DNA from: Pseudoxanthomonas sp.
GTDB lineage: Bacteria > Pseudomonadota > Gammaproteobacteria > Xanthomonadales > Xanthomonadaceae
DNA: 64,000 bases
NCBI RefSeq assembly: GCF_027498035.1
Contig: NZ_CP114978.1
Coordinates: 2,914,001-2,978,000 of the forward strand
Direction: 5' to 3'
The notes under the pieces were generated by a model that had not been told where the DNA came from, did not search any database, and saw only the letters and a list, made by a program, of their open reading frames with translations. Positions 44,651-51,148 of the stretch are shown here, piece after piece. The translations under genes were made by a program, and so were the position numbers. Numbering within the stretch: the first letter of the stretch is position 1; every line of letters begins with the position of its first letter.

Positions 44651-44935
44651 ATGACATTTCGTGAAGTTCACATACTCTCGTACTTCTCGCTGCTCACTGA
44701 TTTGGCTGCATCCTTACAGAGCTGGCCCGAGTTTCATGGCGGCGACGAGTATCACGTTGACCTATTGGACTGCCGCGAGAAGGTAGCTGTCCGTCTCATC
44801 GAGCCAAATGGCGAGTCACCGTACGTTTCGGTTGCGGGGCAAGGTCGCGGGCGACTCTTTGATCAAGTTCTTGGTTTTGTCATCCACTCGTTGGCAGCTC
44901 ACAGTGACAATCTGATGGTGGACCGTGTTAGCTAG
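44651..44935 (+). CDS. Cassette 14: 94-aa unknown soluble protein
   Basis: MTFREVHILSYFSLLTDLAASLQSW start, then EFHGGDEYHVDLLDCREKVAVRL and a C-terminal helix GFVIHSLAAHSDNLMV. Compact alpha/beta domain; family not recognised. The GTG at 44642 overlaps the attC core and is less likely the start. Confidence 0.65.
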   Translation: MTFREVHILSYFSLLTDLAASLQSWPEFHGGDEYHVDLLDCREKVAVRLIEPNGESPYVSVAGQGRGRLFDQVLGFVIHSLAAHSDNLMVDRVS

Positions 44936-44941
44936 CACGCC

Positions 44942-45001
44942 ACCTAACAATTCATTCAAGCCGAACCCGCTTCGCGGGTCGGCTTAATTCAGGTGTTAGG
45001 C
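44942..45001 (+). repeat. attC 14
   Basis: 60 bp; the flanks ACCTAAC / GTTAGGCACC extend the stem by matching outer bases (CACC...GGTG). Confidence 0.92.
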
Positions 45002-45015
45002 ACCTAAGGAGAAAT

Positions 45016-45324
45016 ATGGACGTCTTACGGAAAATTTCAGCGAGTCTCCTGGCTTTAGCCCCACTGACAGCGGCTGCCGCTGAGGCTGCCGAGAAGACTC
45101 AAGATGCCGCTACTAGGTCAGGCGTCTCGGCCATCTGGATTCTTGCAAACGTCAGCTACGCAGGGATGCGCGCGCAAAATAGCTCCAGCGCCGTCTGGCG
45201 AATCGTTGCATTTATTTTTGGCTTCCCTGGCACCTTTATTAGCTTTCTGGCTATTAAGGAGGGTGGTGAGAGAGCCTATGGAGTTGAGCTCCCCCGCCGC
45301 GCGCCCCCCAGCAACGGTGCCTAA
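45016..45324 (+). CDS. Cassette 15: 102-aa membrane protein
   Basis: Strong AGGAGA ribosome site before the ATG. N-terminal hydrophobic helix (SASLLALAPLTAAAAEAAE, possibly a cleavable signal), then VSAIWILANVSYAGMRAQ and WRIVAFIFGFPGTFISFLAI membrane segments, and a Pro-rich tail. Function unknown. Confidence 0.68.
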   Translation: MDVLRKISASLLALAPLTAAAAEAAEKTQDAATRSGVSAIWILANVSYAGMRAQNSSSAVWRIVAFIFGFPGTFISFLAIKEGGERAYGVELPRRAPPSNGA

Positions 45325-45378
45325 CAACTCAATCAAGCCGAACTGGCTTCGCCAGTCGGCTTATTTCTGACGTTAGCC
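45319..45378 (+). repeat. attC 15 (second subtype)
   Basis: CAACTCAATCAAG arm, CTGGCTTCGCCAG loop, R' core GTTAGCC. Confidence 0.9.
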
Positions 45379-45393
45379 CGCAGGGAGCGCTTC

Positions 45394-45804
45394 ATGACGT
45401 TCAAGGTCGGACCTTCAAAGCCCCTCGATGAGATCTCTGCACAGGACGCGCAGACACACCCTATCTGGCTTTGGGTGTGGGAGGTCGGTCCCGAGGATCA
45501 GGCCGACGATGAGACTTGGCAGTGCCCTGTCCTTGATACAAAGGATGTCTCGGAAGCAATGACGGAACCGGTCATTACTCTCATCACTAAGGACAGCAGC
45601 CTCATTGCCTCTGCTAGCTACATGTCGGAGAGCGAGCAACTTGAGGGCATTGCCGTCTGGCAGGGCGGCGCCTGGGTTGGGATTGGCGAGGCAGCCCTGC
45701 CTACACCAATCACGCTGGTTGCCGTCCCAACAATACGGGGCATCGCAAACGTTGAGTTCATTTGCAGCCAACTCGCCGAAGATCGTGCATCGCGTGCGGG
45801 CTAA
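45394..45804 (+). CDS. Cassette 16: 136-aa unknown soluble protein
   Basis: ATG start. Beta-rich: HPIWLWVWEVGPEDQADDETWQ, EPVITLITKDSSLIASASY, EGIAVWQGGAWVGIGEAAL, and PTIRGIANVEFICS. Acidic overall. The pattern is reminiscent of immunity-type domains but no family was recognised. The TAA stop lies in the next attC. Confidence 0.67.
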   Translation: MTFKVGPSKPLDEISAQDAQTHPIWLWVWEVGPEDQADDETWQCPVLDTKDVSEAMTEPVITLITKDSSLIASASYMSESEQLEGIAVWQGGAWVGIGEAALPTPITLVAVPTIRGIANVEFICSQLAEDRASRAG

Positions 45805-45858
45805 CAATTCATTCAAGCCGAACCCGCTTCGCGGGTCGGCTTAATTCAGGCGTTAGGC
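45799..45858 (+). repeat. attC 16
   Basis: GGCTAAC...GTTAGGC, loop CCCGCTTCGCGGG. Confidence 0.93.
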
Positions 45859-45861
45859 CGC

Positions 45862-46395
45862 ATGGACAGATTCAGTATCATTTTGATAACTACGTTATCT
45901 TTCCCGTTCGTGCTGTGCGCATGCGCCCCGGATGAGCAGGGTAGGCCAGCAACCACGCTATGCGCAAAGGCATCATTTCGTGTAACTGGAAGAGCTGACA
46001 TCCTTGAAGCACGGGAGTTATTCTATAAATCAGCACTCCTTTTACGTAAAAACTTCTCAGATACCAGCCATACATCAACGGGCAATGAGCTTGCTCCTTG
46101 GTCATACACGCATGCGGAGATCACGACAGGATTTGGCCCCAAGATAGTCCTAGGAGGTCATAGCGACTATCCGTTAGGCAACGGCAATGACCCGGCATCA
46201 GATATGGACATTTACTTGTTCGATGTGCGGCAGCCGGACAAGGTTAAGCCGTGCGATCAACATGCAAGGATGCTCTACGAACAGGTAATAGACGTTATGG
46301 GTAAGAGATGGCCTGTTACACATTCAGGCATTCAGCCTCATAAGCTGCGGCCTAACAATTCATTCAAGCCGAACCCGCTTCGCGGGTCGGTTTAA
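45862..46395 (+). CDS. Cassette 17: putative lipoprotein with attC-encoded tail, 177 aa
   Basis: Signal with lipobox-like VLCACAP (IILITTLSFPFVLCAC). Mature part: LCAKASFRVTGRADILEARE, GFGPKIVLGGHSDYPLGNGN, DMDIYLFDVRQPDKVKPC. The C-terminus NNSFKPNPLRGSV is encoded by the attC. Noticeably AT-rich with non-xanthomonad codon use, indicating foreign origin. Confidence 0.7.
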   Translation: MDRFSIILITTLSFPFVLCACAPDEQGRPATTLCAKASFRVTGRADILEARELFYKSALLLRKNFSDTSHTSTGNELAPWSYTHAEITTGFGPKIVLGGHSDYPLGNGNDPASDMDIYLFDVRQPDKVKPCDQHARMLYEQVIDVMGKRWPVTHSGIQPHKLRPNNSFKPNPLRGSV

Positions 46396-46409
46396 TTCAG
46401 GCGTTAGGC
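46350..46409 (+). repeat. attC 17
   Basis: Right arm has GGTTTAATTC instead of GGCTTAATTC, the change that turns the reading frame's stop position. Confidence 0.92.
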
Positions 46410-46414
46410 CGCTT

Positions 46415-46720
46415 ATGGACATGGCCGCAAGGTCAAGAAAGCCGCATCTCGCAGTTCGGCTGCTTACCTGCCCACTTCTCTTGGTCGCGGCGGTCCTGGT
46501 GCTACCGCGCTTCAACCTCTATGGCACGCCCGCAGAGAGGTACACGCTTCTTGCCCTCCTGGCTTTGCCCTTGGTCGGCGCGATTGGCATCGCCCGTTAC
46601 ATGCAATTTACGCTTCTGGCTCGACTGCTGCTCGCAGCTGGCTATCTGATTGCGGGTCTTGTGTTAGCTCTGTACGCGGTTATCTTCATCGGCTGTTCGT
46701 GGGCAGGCGCATGCTTCTAG
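46415..46720 (+). CDS. Cassette 18: near-identical copy of cassette 5
   Basis: 101 aa, same length and frame as the gene at 41.4 kb, differing by a few bases (for example TTT for TCC in the MQFTLLARLL segment). Three hydrophobic helices. The duplicate lies 5 kb away with 12 other cassettes between, so it arose through cassette excision and reinsertion or recombination between attC sites. Confidence 0.72.
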   Translation: MDMAARSRKPHLAVRLLTCPLLLVAAVLVLPRFNLYGTPAERYTLLALLALPLVGAIGIARYMQFTLLARLLLAAGYLIAGLVLALYAVIFIGCSWAGACF

Positions 46721-46726
46721 TGCGCG

Positions 46727-46786
46727 GCCTAACAATTCATTCAAGCCGAAGCCGCTTCGCGGCTCGGCTTAATTCAGGCGTTAGAC
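46727..46786 (+). repeat. attC 18
   Basis: Same GCCGCTTCGCGGC loop as attC 5 but R' core GTTAGAC. Confidence 0.92.
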
Positions 46787-46793
46787 TTCGCCT

Positions 46794-47123
46794 ATGAACC
46801 ACACGCACAACTTTGAGGAGTCAGGCTGGGCTTTCGACGCCCTGGTCAACACCGCGTCGTTTACAACGAGGCACGTTCTTGAAGGTTCTCGGCCAATCCT
46901 CGAGGTTTATCACGACCATGACGGAGAGTGGCAGTTCATGTGTGGCACAACCAATGCCACGGCGGATGCAAAACTTGTCTGCCTTGGCTGCGTGATTGAG
47001 CGTGACCCGACCCTCACTCAGCTTGCCGACATGCCAGCCGGGTGGCTTGCTTACCGAGAGTCACCGGAGCATCCGTGGTCCAGAGAGGAGTACGCGGACA
47101 GTGATACAGCGGATGAGGTCTAA
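46794..47123 (+). CDS. Cassette 19: 109-aa unknown protein
   Basis: ATG 8 bp after the attC core. Pattern WAFDALVNTASFTTRHVLEG, EVYHDHDGEWQFMCG, KLVCLGCVIERDPTLTQLADM, GWLAYRESPEHPWSREEY: a conserved-looking single domain with DGxWQFxCG and WLAYR(E/D)xxxxPW signatures typical of uncharacterised bacterial proteins. The stop TAA is in the attC. Confidence 0.7.
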   Translation: MNHTHNFEESGWAFDALVNTASFTTRHVLEGSRPILEVYHDHDGEWQFMCGTTNATADAKLVCLGCVIERDPTLTQLADMPAGWLAYRESPEHPWSREEYADSDTADEV

Positions 47124-47177
47124 CAATTCATTCAAGCCGAACCCGCTTTGCGGGTCGGCTTAATTCAGGCGTTATGC
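47118..47177 (+). repeat. attC 19
   Basis: Loop CCCGCTTTGCGGG; R' core GTTATGC, again in front of a family A cassette. Confidence 0.92.
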
Positions 47178-47376
47178 GGTTGTAGAGCAAAGGAATTTAG
47201 TTCGTGCTGCAATCGGATCGGTCTCATCACATCCAGCATTCTGGTTCGCATGCGCTAGCGCTGGTTCGGCCTGCGGACAACGCGCTTGGCTTGCGTCGCG
47301 GCTTCGCCTCTGGTCCTTCGGCAGCTTGGTCGGGTGCGCTGGCGCGCACGGGCGTCGCGGCGTCTGGTACTTTGCC
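47178..47376 (+). other. Cassette 20: ORF-less cassette, family A copy 3 (divergent)
   Basis: Same length as copies 1 and 2 without indels in the body, but about 13 of 17 codon differences from copy 1 are amino-acid changing in the plus frame, which argues against a conserved protein. CATCACATCCAGCATT and GCTTCGCCTCTGGTCCTTCGG are preserved. Confidence 0.58.
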
Positions 47377-47436
47377 GCATAACCATTCAATCAAGCCGAA
47401 CCTGCTTCGCAGGTCGGCGTATTTCAGGCGTTAGCG
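47377..47436 (+). repeat. attC 20 (second subtype)
   Basis: CCTGCTTCGCAGG loop, GCGTATTTCAGG right arm, core GTTAGCG. Confidence 0.9.
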
Positions 47437-47452
47437 AGCAAAAGGAGACTCC

Positions 47453-47719
47453 ATGGCACGGACCTATAGAGCGCATCACCTCGCAGCTTTTGCATGCCTC
47501 GCGATAGGCTGCAGCGGTGTAGCAAAGTTTCCTGGCACCAGTGGCTTGGTTGGACTTTTCGGCTTCCTTGGCCTCGCAAGCTGCTTCCTCCTTGAGCCAT
47601 CGCTGGCAAGCCAGACTAATCTCCGCCAGCTCCGACACCCCAAAAAAGCTAGCTTGGCCATGGCAACATCTTTGGCATTCGTGGTTACCAGCGTCGCCAT
47701 CTGGGGCTTCGCTCGCTAA
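47453..47719 (+). CDS. Cassette 21: 88-aa membrane protein
   Basis: ATG with AAAGGAG ribosome site. Three hydrophobic segments, at about residues 8-22, 30-48 (GLVGLFGFLGLASCFLLE) and 68-86, separated by a basic loop RQLRHPKK. Function unknown; stop overlaps the attC. Confidence 0.67.
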   Translation: MARTYRAHHLAAFACLAIGCSGVAKFPGTSGLVGLFGFLGLASCFLLEPSLASQTNLRQLRHPKKASLAMATSLAFVVTSVAIWGFAR

Positions 47720-47782
47720 CAATTCATTCAAGCCGAACTTGTCCGCTGACGTGGCCAAGTCGGCTTAATTCAGGCGTTAGGG
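47714..47782 (+). repeat. attC 21
   Basis: 69 bp; loop region GAACTTGTCCGCTGACGTGGCCAAGTC is enlarged relative to the standard site, core CGCTAAC...GTTAGGG. Confidence 0.9.
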
Positions 47783-47789
47783 CTCACTC

Positions 47790-48026
47790 ATGGGTAGAAC
47801 CAGCGGATCGAGCTTCAACAGGCAGGAACTTCTCGCCAGTGAGATTGCAGTTTGCTATTACTGCTCAACCCAGTTCTCCCCGTCTGAGATAGCGTCATGG
47901 TGTGATGGTGACGAGCCTGGCCAAACCGCTATCTGTCCCTATTGCAGCGTTGACTCTGTTGTTGGTTGGAATGGCGCGGTGGATCCGGAGTGGGTAGCCA
48001 CAATGCATAATTCGGCATTCGGGTAG
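47790..48026 (+). CDS. Cassette 22: 78-aa zinc-ribbon protein
   Basis: CYYC...CPYC pair (AVCYYCSTQFSPSEI and TAICPYCSVDSVVG) forms a single zinc ribbon, followed by an acidic VDPEWVATMHNSAFG tail. Homologous small proteins of this layout are widespread but uncharacterised. ATG 13 bp after the attC. Confidence 0.72.
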   Translation: MGRTSGSSFNRQELLASEIAVCYYCSTQFSPSEIASWCDGDEPGQTAICPYCSVDSVVGWNGAVDPEWVATMHNSAFG

Positions 48027-48038
48027 CACGGTAGTGAG

Positions 48039-48098
48039 CCCTAACAATTCATTCAAGCCGAACCCGCTTCGCGGGTCGGCTTAATTCAGGCGTTAGGT
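48039..48098 (+). repeat. attC 22
   Basis: CCCTAAC...GTTAGGT, loop CCCGCTTCGCGGG. Confidence 0.93.
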
Positions 48099-48120
48099 GC
48101 CATGACAAGCATCCCGGTAG

Positions 48121-48456
48121 TTGATCCAAATAACCATTGCGGAGTGGTCGCATCGCTGCGCTGACATTCGGCGCTCGTCACGTAAATTCCTGATCGGCTG
48201 GCTCGTTCTTCTGGAACTTCTAGTCATGCCACCCATTCTCGGTTGGGTAAAGCCATATCCGTACTCGCTGCTTGCGGGATTCGGTGCCCTATTTGTGCTG
48301 GCTGCCCGCGCTCAGTTTTCCCGCTATACGCTTCAGTGCCCTAACTGTGGCAACCAGCCCGTTGCCGCTTGGCAGCAAACTCCACTATGGCAAATTGACC
48401 ACTGTTCAAGGTGTAATCATTGGCTGCGAGACCCAAGGCGCGGCAATGGCACCTAA
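48121..48456 (+). CDS. Cassette 23: 111-aa membrane protein with C-terminal zinc ribbon
   Basis: Hydrophobic hairpin (FLIGWLVLLELLVMPPILGW and YSLLAGFGALFVLAARA) followed by CPNCGNQPVAAW and CSRCNHWLRDP. TTG start, uncertain; an ATG at 48102 opens only a 20-codon frame. The stop is in the next attC. Confidence 0.62.
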   Translation: MIQITIAEWSHRCADIRRSSRKFLIGWLVLLELLVMPPILGWVKPYPYSLLAGFGALFVLAARAQFSRYTLQCPNCGNQPVAAWQQTPLWQIDHCSRCNHWLRDPRRGNGT

Positions 48457-48510
48457 CAATTCATTCAAGCCGAACCGGCTTCGCCGGTCGGCTTAATTCA
48501 GGCGTTAGGC
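48451..48510 (+). repeat. attC 23
   Basis: ACCTAAC...GTTAGGC with CCGGCTTCGCCGG loop. Confidence 0.93.
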
Positions 48511-48684
48511 GGTCGGCGGCTTTTTCAGTGTGGGCCAGTGATTGCTTTTCGTGCAGTGACTGCCGGACACTTCGCTGGGGTTAGATCGGAGAGATTACGG
48601 GTTGGGGATTGCATCGGACGCATCGCAGGACAATCAGTGGGTCGGCTTGCTGGCAAGGCGTGCTCCTTGCCCTGGGCACTGCTG
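48511..48684 (+). other. Cassette 24: ORF-less cassette, family B copy 2
   Basis: Related to cassette 13 through GACACTT, ATCGGAG, TGCATCGGACGCATCGCA and GTCGGCTTGC in the same order. No credible ORF. Contains CAGGACAATCAGT, which also occurs at 39.56 kb between intI and attI. Confidence 0.55.
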
Positions 48685-48744
48685 GCCTAACAACTCAATC
48701 AAGCCGAACTGGCTTCGCCAGTCGGCTTATTTCGATCGTTAGGC
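48685..48744 (+). repeat. attC 24 (second subtype)
   Basis: CAACTCAATCAAG arm, CTGGCTTCGCCAG loop, TTATTTCGATC right arm. Confidence 0.9.
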
Positions 48745-48762
48745 CCCTTTTGGAGAGTTTCG

Positions 48763-49551
48763 TTGATCTTCATTTCGCACAATTATAAAGACAAGGCCCT
48801 CGTCGAGCAGATTGCCTTGCGGCTCAAGGATATCTTTGGCCAAGAGAACGTCTTCTACGATTCTTGGTCTATCCAGCCGGGCGATGGAATCATCGACAAG
48901 ATGAATGAAGGGCTAGGTGCTTGTAAGCTCTTCCTATTCTTTGTGTCGAAGAACAGTTTGCTAAGCAACATGGTCAAGTTAGAGTGGCAAAACGCTGTGC
49001 TCCAAGCAGCCAAAGGAACGAGCAAGCTCATTCCAGTGAAGCTTGATGATTGCTTTATGCCGCCTATCCTGGCCCAAAACTTGTACATCGACCTATATGG
49101 TCACGGCCTTGAAGTTGCTCTTCGGCAGATCGTAGATGTTTCCGAGGGCCGCAATACCTTTCAGGCTGGTCCGCAAGAGTTCTCTAATCTGCGCGCGTAT
49201 GCCTATGAAGATGGTGCCTCAACCTTCATCGAATGCCATGCCGAGCACTATTTGGAGCCTATTTCAAATTTCGTATTTCTCGTGGAGAACAAGGCCGGCG
49301 AACTGAACTTCGTGTACAAGTCGGGAAATACGTGCAATGCCGGCTTCAATGAAGGCGTCAAGCTAGACAACGGCATGGTCGTGAACGGGCAGCTAATCGG
49401 CGTCGACCGCGGAACGGTGCCAGGCTTCCCTGTTGTCGTGCAGGTCATCCCGGTCGGCAGTGCCAAGGTTCGCCTGATAGGTGTGCTGCACGAGAAGAAG
49501 GCAGGCAATTGGTCCGGCATCCCGGTGGTGGCCGGTCGCAAAGGGGCCTAA
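48763..49551 (+). CDS. Cassette 25: TIR-domain protein, possible anti-phage or NAD-cleaving effector
   Basis: 262 aa, the largest gene in the regular part of the array. The TIR fold covers residues 1-about 125: IFISHNYKDKALVEQIALRL, VFYDSWSIQPGDGIID, LFLFFVSKNSLLSN and VKLEWQNAVLQA, the last holding the Glu in the position of the catalytic residue of NADase TIRs. The C-terminal 130 residues are beta-rich and unrecognised (FIECHAEHYLEPISNF, VVNGQLIGVDRG, VVVQVIPVGSAKV). TTG start with GGAGAG 6 bp upstream. The TIR call is firm; a defence role is inferred from bacterial TIR proteins. Confidence 0.85.
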   Translation: MIFISHNYKDKALVEQIALRLKDIFGQENVFYDSWSIQPGDGIIDKMNEGLGACKLFLFFVSKNSLLSNMVKLEWQNAVLQAAKGTSKLIPVKLDDCFMPPILAQNLYIDLYGHGLEVALRQIVDVSEGRNTFQAGPQEFSNLRAYAYEDGASTFIECHAEHYLEPISNFVFLVENKAGELNFVYKSGNTCNAGFNEGVKLDNGMVVNGQLIGVDRGTVPGFPVVVQVIPVGSAKVRLIGVLHEKKAGNWSGIPVVAGRKGA

Positions 49552-49605
49552 CAATTCATTCAAGCCGAAGCCGCTTCGCGGCTCGGCTTAACTCAAACGT
49601 TAGGC
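49546..49605 (+). repeat. attC 25
   Basis: Right arm TTAACTCAAACGTTAGGC differs from the usual TTCAGGCG. Confidence 0.92.
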
Positions 49606-49654
49606 GACGCTTAGCCGTTTGGCGAATTCAAACCAGGGCAATAGGGGGCGTTCT

Positions 49655-49852
49655 ATGGGTGGATTGAGCTTGTGGCATTGGAGCATTCTTCTGGTCTTCT
49701 CGTTGGCGTGGATAATCCCGCTCTGGCGAATCGTCGGCAAGGCTGGCTTTCCAAGCGCACTATCCCTTCTAGCGCTTGTGCCCGTCGTTAACTTCGTAAT
49801 GCTTTGGGTCTTCGCGTTTGTTCGTTGGCCAGTTCGACGGGATGCCGCCTAA
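49655..49852 (+). CDS. Cassette 26: 65-aa two-helix membrane protein
   Basis: ATG after AGGGGGC. Helices WHWSILLVFSLAWIIPLW and SALSLLALVPVVNFVMLWVF, with RWPVRRDAA tail. The pattern WxxIP..RI..KAG matches small superinfection/regulatory membrane proteins of unknown function. The longer TTG-started frame at 49619 lacks a ribosome site. Confidence 0.65.
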   Translation: MGGLSLWHWSILLVFSLAWIIPLWRIVGKAGFPSALSLLALVPVVNFVMLWVFAFVRWPVRRDAA

Positions 49853-49906
49853 CAATTCATTCAAGCCGAAGCCGCTTCGCGGCTCGGCTTAATTCAGGCG
49901 TTAGGC
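49847..49906 (+). repeat. attC 26
   Basis: Loop GCCGCTTCGCGGC, GCCTAAC...GTTAGGC. Confidence 0.93.
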
Positions 49907-49909
49907 CCC

Positions 49910-50344
49910 TTGCTCAGCAGGATCGCAAACTTGATAGATCTCAAACCAGCTCGGCTTGCACTCGGTGCAGTCTGGGTTGGCTGCGCGCTTCTACTGGGGC
50001 CTTTCGTGGTTGTCCTGCTTGTTGTGGGCTTTCGCGAGCCCGGACTTCTTGCGCTGGGCCTAGGAGGTGCCGCCGGTTTTCTAGGTGCCTTTTTCCGCAT
50101 CGGCGCCGGCCGCCGTTTTTTTATGCTTACCAAATGGGAGCGCGGAGGCATAGCCATTTCCATAGCCAGCGGGGTAGCTGCCTCATTCCTCGCGGCACTC
50201 GCTTTGCCCGGAAACATCTACTGGAGCACACTCACTCCACCAATTGGGTTAATCGGCTTGCTTCTTCTGGCAGGCTCACTCAAAGGTCCCGCACCGGGGC
50301 CTAACAATTCGTCCAAGCCGACGCCACTTCGTGGCGCGGCTTAA
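49910..50344 (+). CDS. Cassette 27: near-identical copy of cassette 8
   Basis: 144-aa four-helix membrane protein with the same TTG start and the same attC-encoded tail NNSSKPTPLRGAA. A couple of base changes across 435 bp relative to the copy at 42.4 kb. Retention of both copies intact suggests recent duplication. Confidence 0.67.
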   Translation: MLSRIANLIDLKPARLALGAVWVGCALLLGPFVVVLLVVGFREPGLLALGLGGAAGFLGAFFRIGAGRRFFMLTKWERGGIAISIASGVAASFLAALALPGNIYWSTLTPPIGLIGLLLLAGSLKGPAPGPNNSSKPTPLRGAA

Positions 50345-50358
50345 CTCAGGCGTTAGAC
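50299..50358 (+). repeat. attC 27
   Basis: Same rare CCACTTCGTGG loop as attC 8, but R' core GTTAGAC. Confidence 0.92.
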
Positions 50359-50373
50359 CGCAAAGGAAACTCC

Positions 50374-50553
50374 ATGACGCTTGAAGAAGAAGCAGAAGGT
50401 GCTACCAAGCTGCTGGCCGGACGGGTAGTTGAGACTATCTGGCGTCGTCGCCCAGGAGAGATCGTTATCCAGTTCACCGATGGGAGTCGACTTTTTGTCG
50501 ACATCAATGACGCTTCCCTTGAGCTTTCCGTCACCAATTGCAACGGCGGTTAG
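50374..50553 (+). CDS. Cassette 28: 59-aa unknown protein
   Basis: ATG with AAAGGAAAC upstream, stop TAG at 50551. Sequence pattern: acidic helix MTLEEEAEGATKLLAGRVV, then a three-strand sheet ETIWRRRPGEIVIQFTDG, RLFVDIND, LELSVT. The single-domain, hairpin-rich layout is typical of small nucleic-acid or regulatory proteins; no family recognised. It fills the cassette and is the only candidate gene there. Confidence 0.68.
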   Translation: MTLEEEAEGATKLLAGRVVETIWRRRPGEIVIQFTDGSRLFVDINDASLELSVTNCNGG

Positions 50554-50571
50554 TCAAGCTGCTAGGCAGCG

Positions 50572-50631
50572 GCCCAACAATTCATTCAAGCCGAACCCGC
50601 TTCGCGGGTCAGCTCAATTCAGGCGTTGGCG
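50572..50631 (+). repeat. attC 28 with altered cores
   Basis: R'' GCCCAAC and R' GTTGGCG: compensatory changes keep the stem paired, while the canonical GTTAGGC cleavage site is lost. Confidence 0.85.
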
Positions 50632-50635
50632 CCTT

Positions 50636-51130
50636 ATGACAATTGATCAGCAGGCCCGAGCAACTTTGGCCGAGTCAACTCGCTGGCTCATTGGCGCTCG
50701 CATTACCAATTTCCAGTTCGACGATACGGTGCCAAAGTCAGCCGATCCGGCGATCCGTGAAATCTACAACCAGTTTTTGTGGTTGCTCTACTGTGACCTT
50801 CGGGAGCATCGCCTGATCGGTGCTGACAAACTGTCGCAAATGCAAAGAGACATGGCAGTCCGCTGTGTACTCTTCCTCAAGTCGGGTCTTCCTTACTTGT
50901 GGCCCGTTCTCTCTCGCGGTCAGTCCGTACTGCTAACCTTTGGCAACTTGCTGACATTTGGCTTGGCCGGACGCATCTACTTCCGTTGGCTAAGTTCCGC
51001 CGGCGACATGTCGTACTGGCCATTCTTGTCTCAGTCTCAGTACGCTGCCGCACTCGGCGCGCCTGTGTACCTATCCGGGACGGGCGCTAACAAATCGTTC
51101 AAGCCGATGCCGCTTCGCGGCACGGCCTAA
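50636..51130 (+). CDS. Cassette 29: 164-aa unknown protein with attC-encoded tail
   Basis: ATG 4 bp after the attC core. N-terminal helical region (ARATLAESTRWLIGARITNF, LWLLYCDLREHRLI), then a hydrophobic stretch LLTFGNLLTFGLAGRIYFRW, and tail NKSFKPMPLRGTA specified by the next attC. Not recognised; possibly peripheral membrane. Confidence 0.67.
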   Translation: MTIDQQARATLAESTRWLIGARITNFQFDDTVPKSADPAIREIYNQFLWLLYCDLREHRLIGADKLSQMQRDMAVRCVLFLKSGLPYLWPVLSRGQSVLLTFGNLLTFGLAGRIYFRWLSSAGDMSYWPFLSQSQYAAALGAPVYLSGTGANKSFKPMPLRGTA

Positions 51131-51144
51131 CTCAGGCGTTAGGC
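51085..51144 (+). repeat. attC 29
   Basis: CGCTAACAAATCGTTCAAG arm, loop GCCGCTTCGCGGC, core GTTAGGC. Confidence 0.92.
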
Positions 51145-51148
51145 CTCT

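Noticed and set aside
48627..48639. Shared CAGGACAATCAGT with 39.56 kb as proof of a regulatory link
   Set aside because: A single 13-mer match is suggestive but cannot exclude chance without a wider comparison; mentioned only as a hint.
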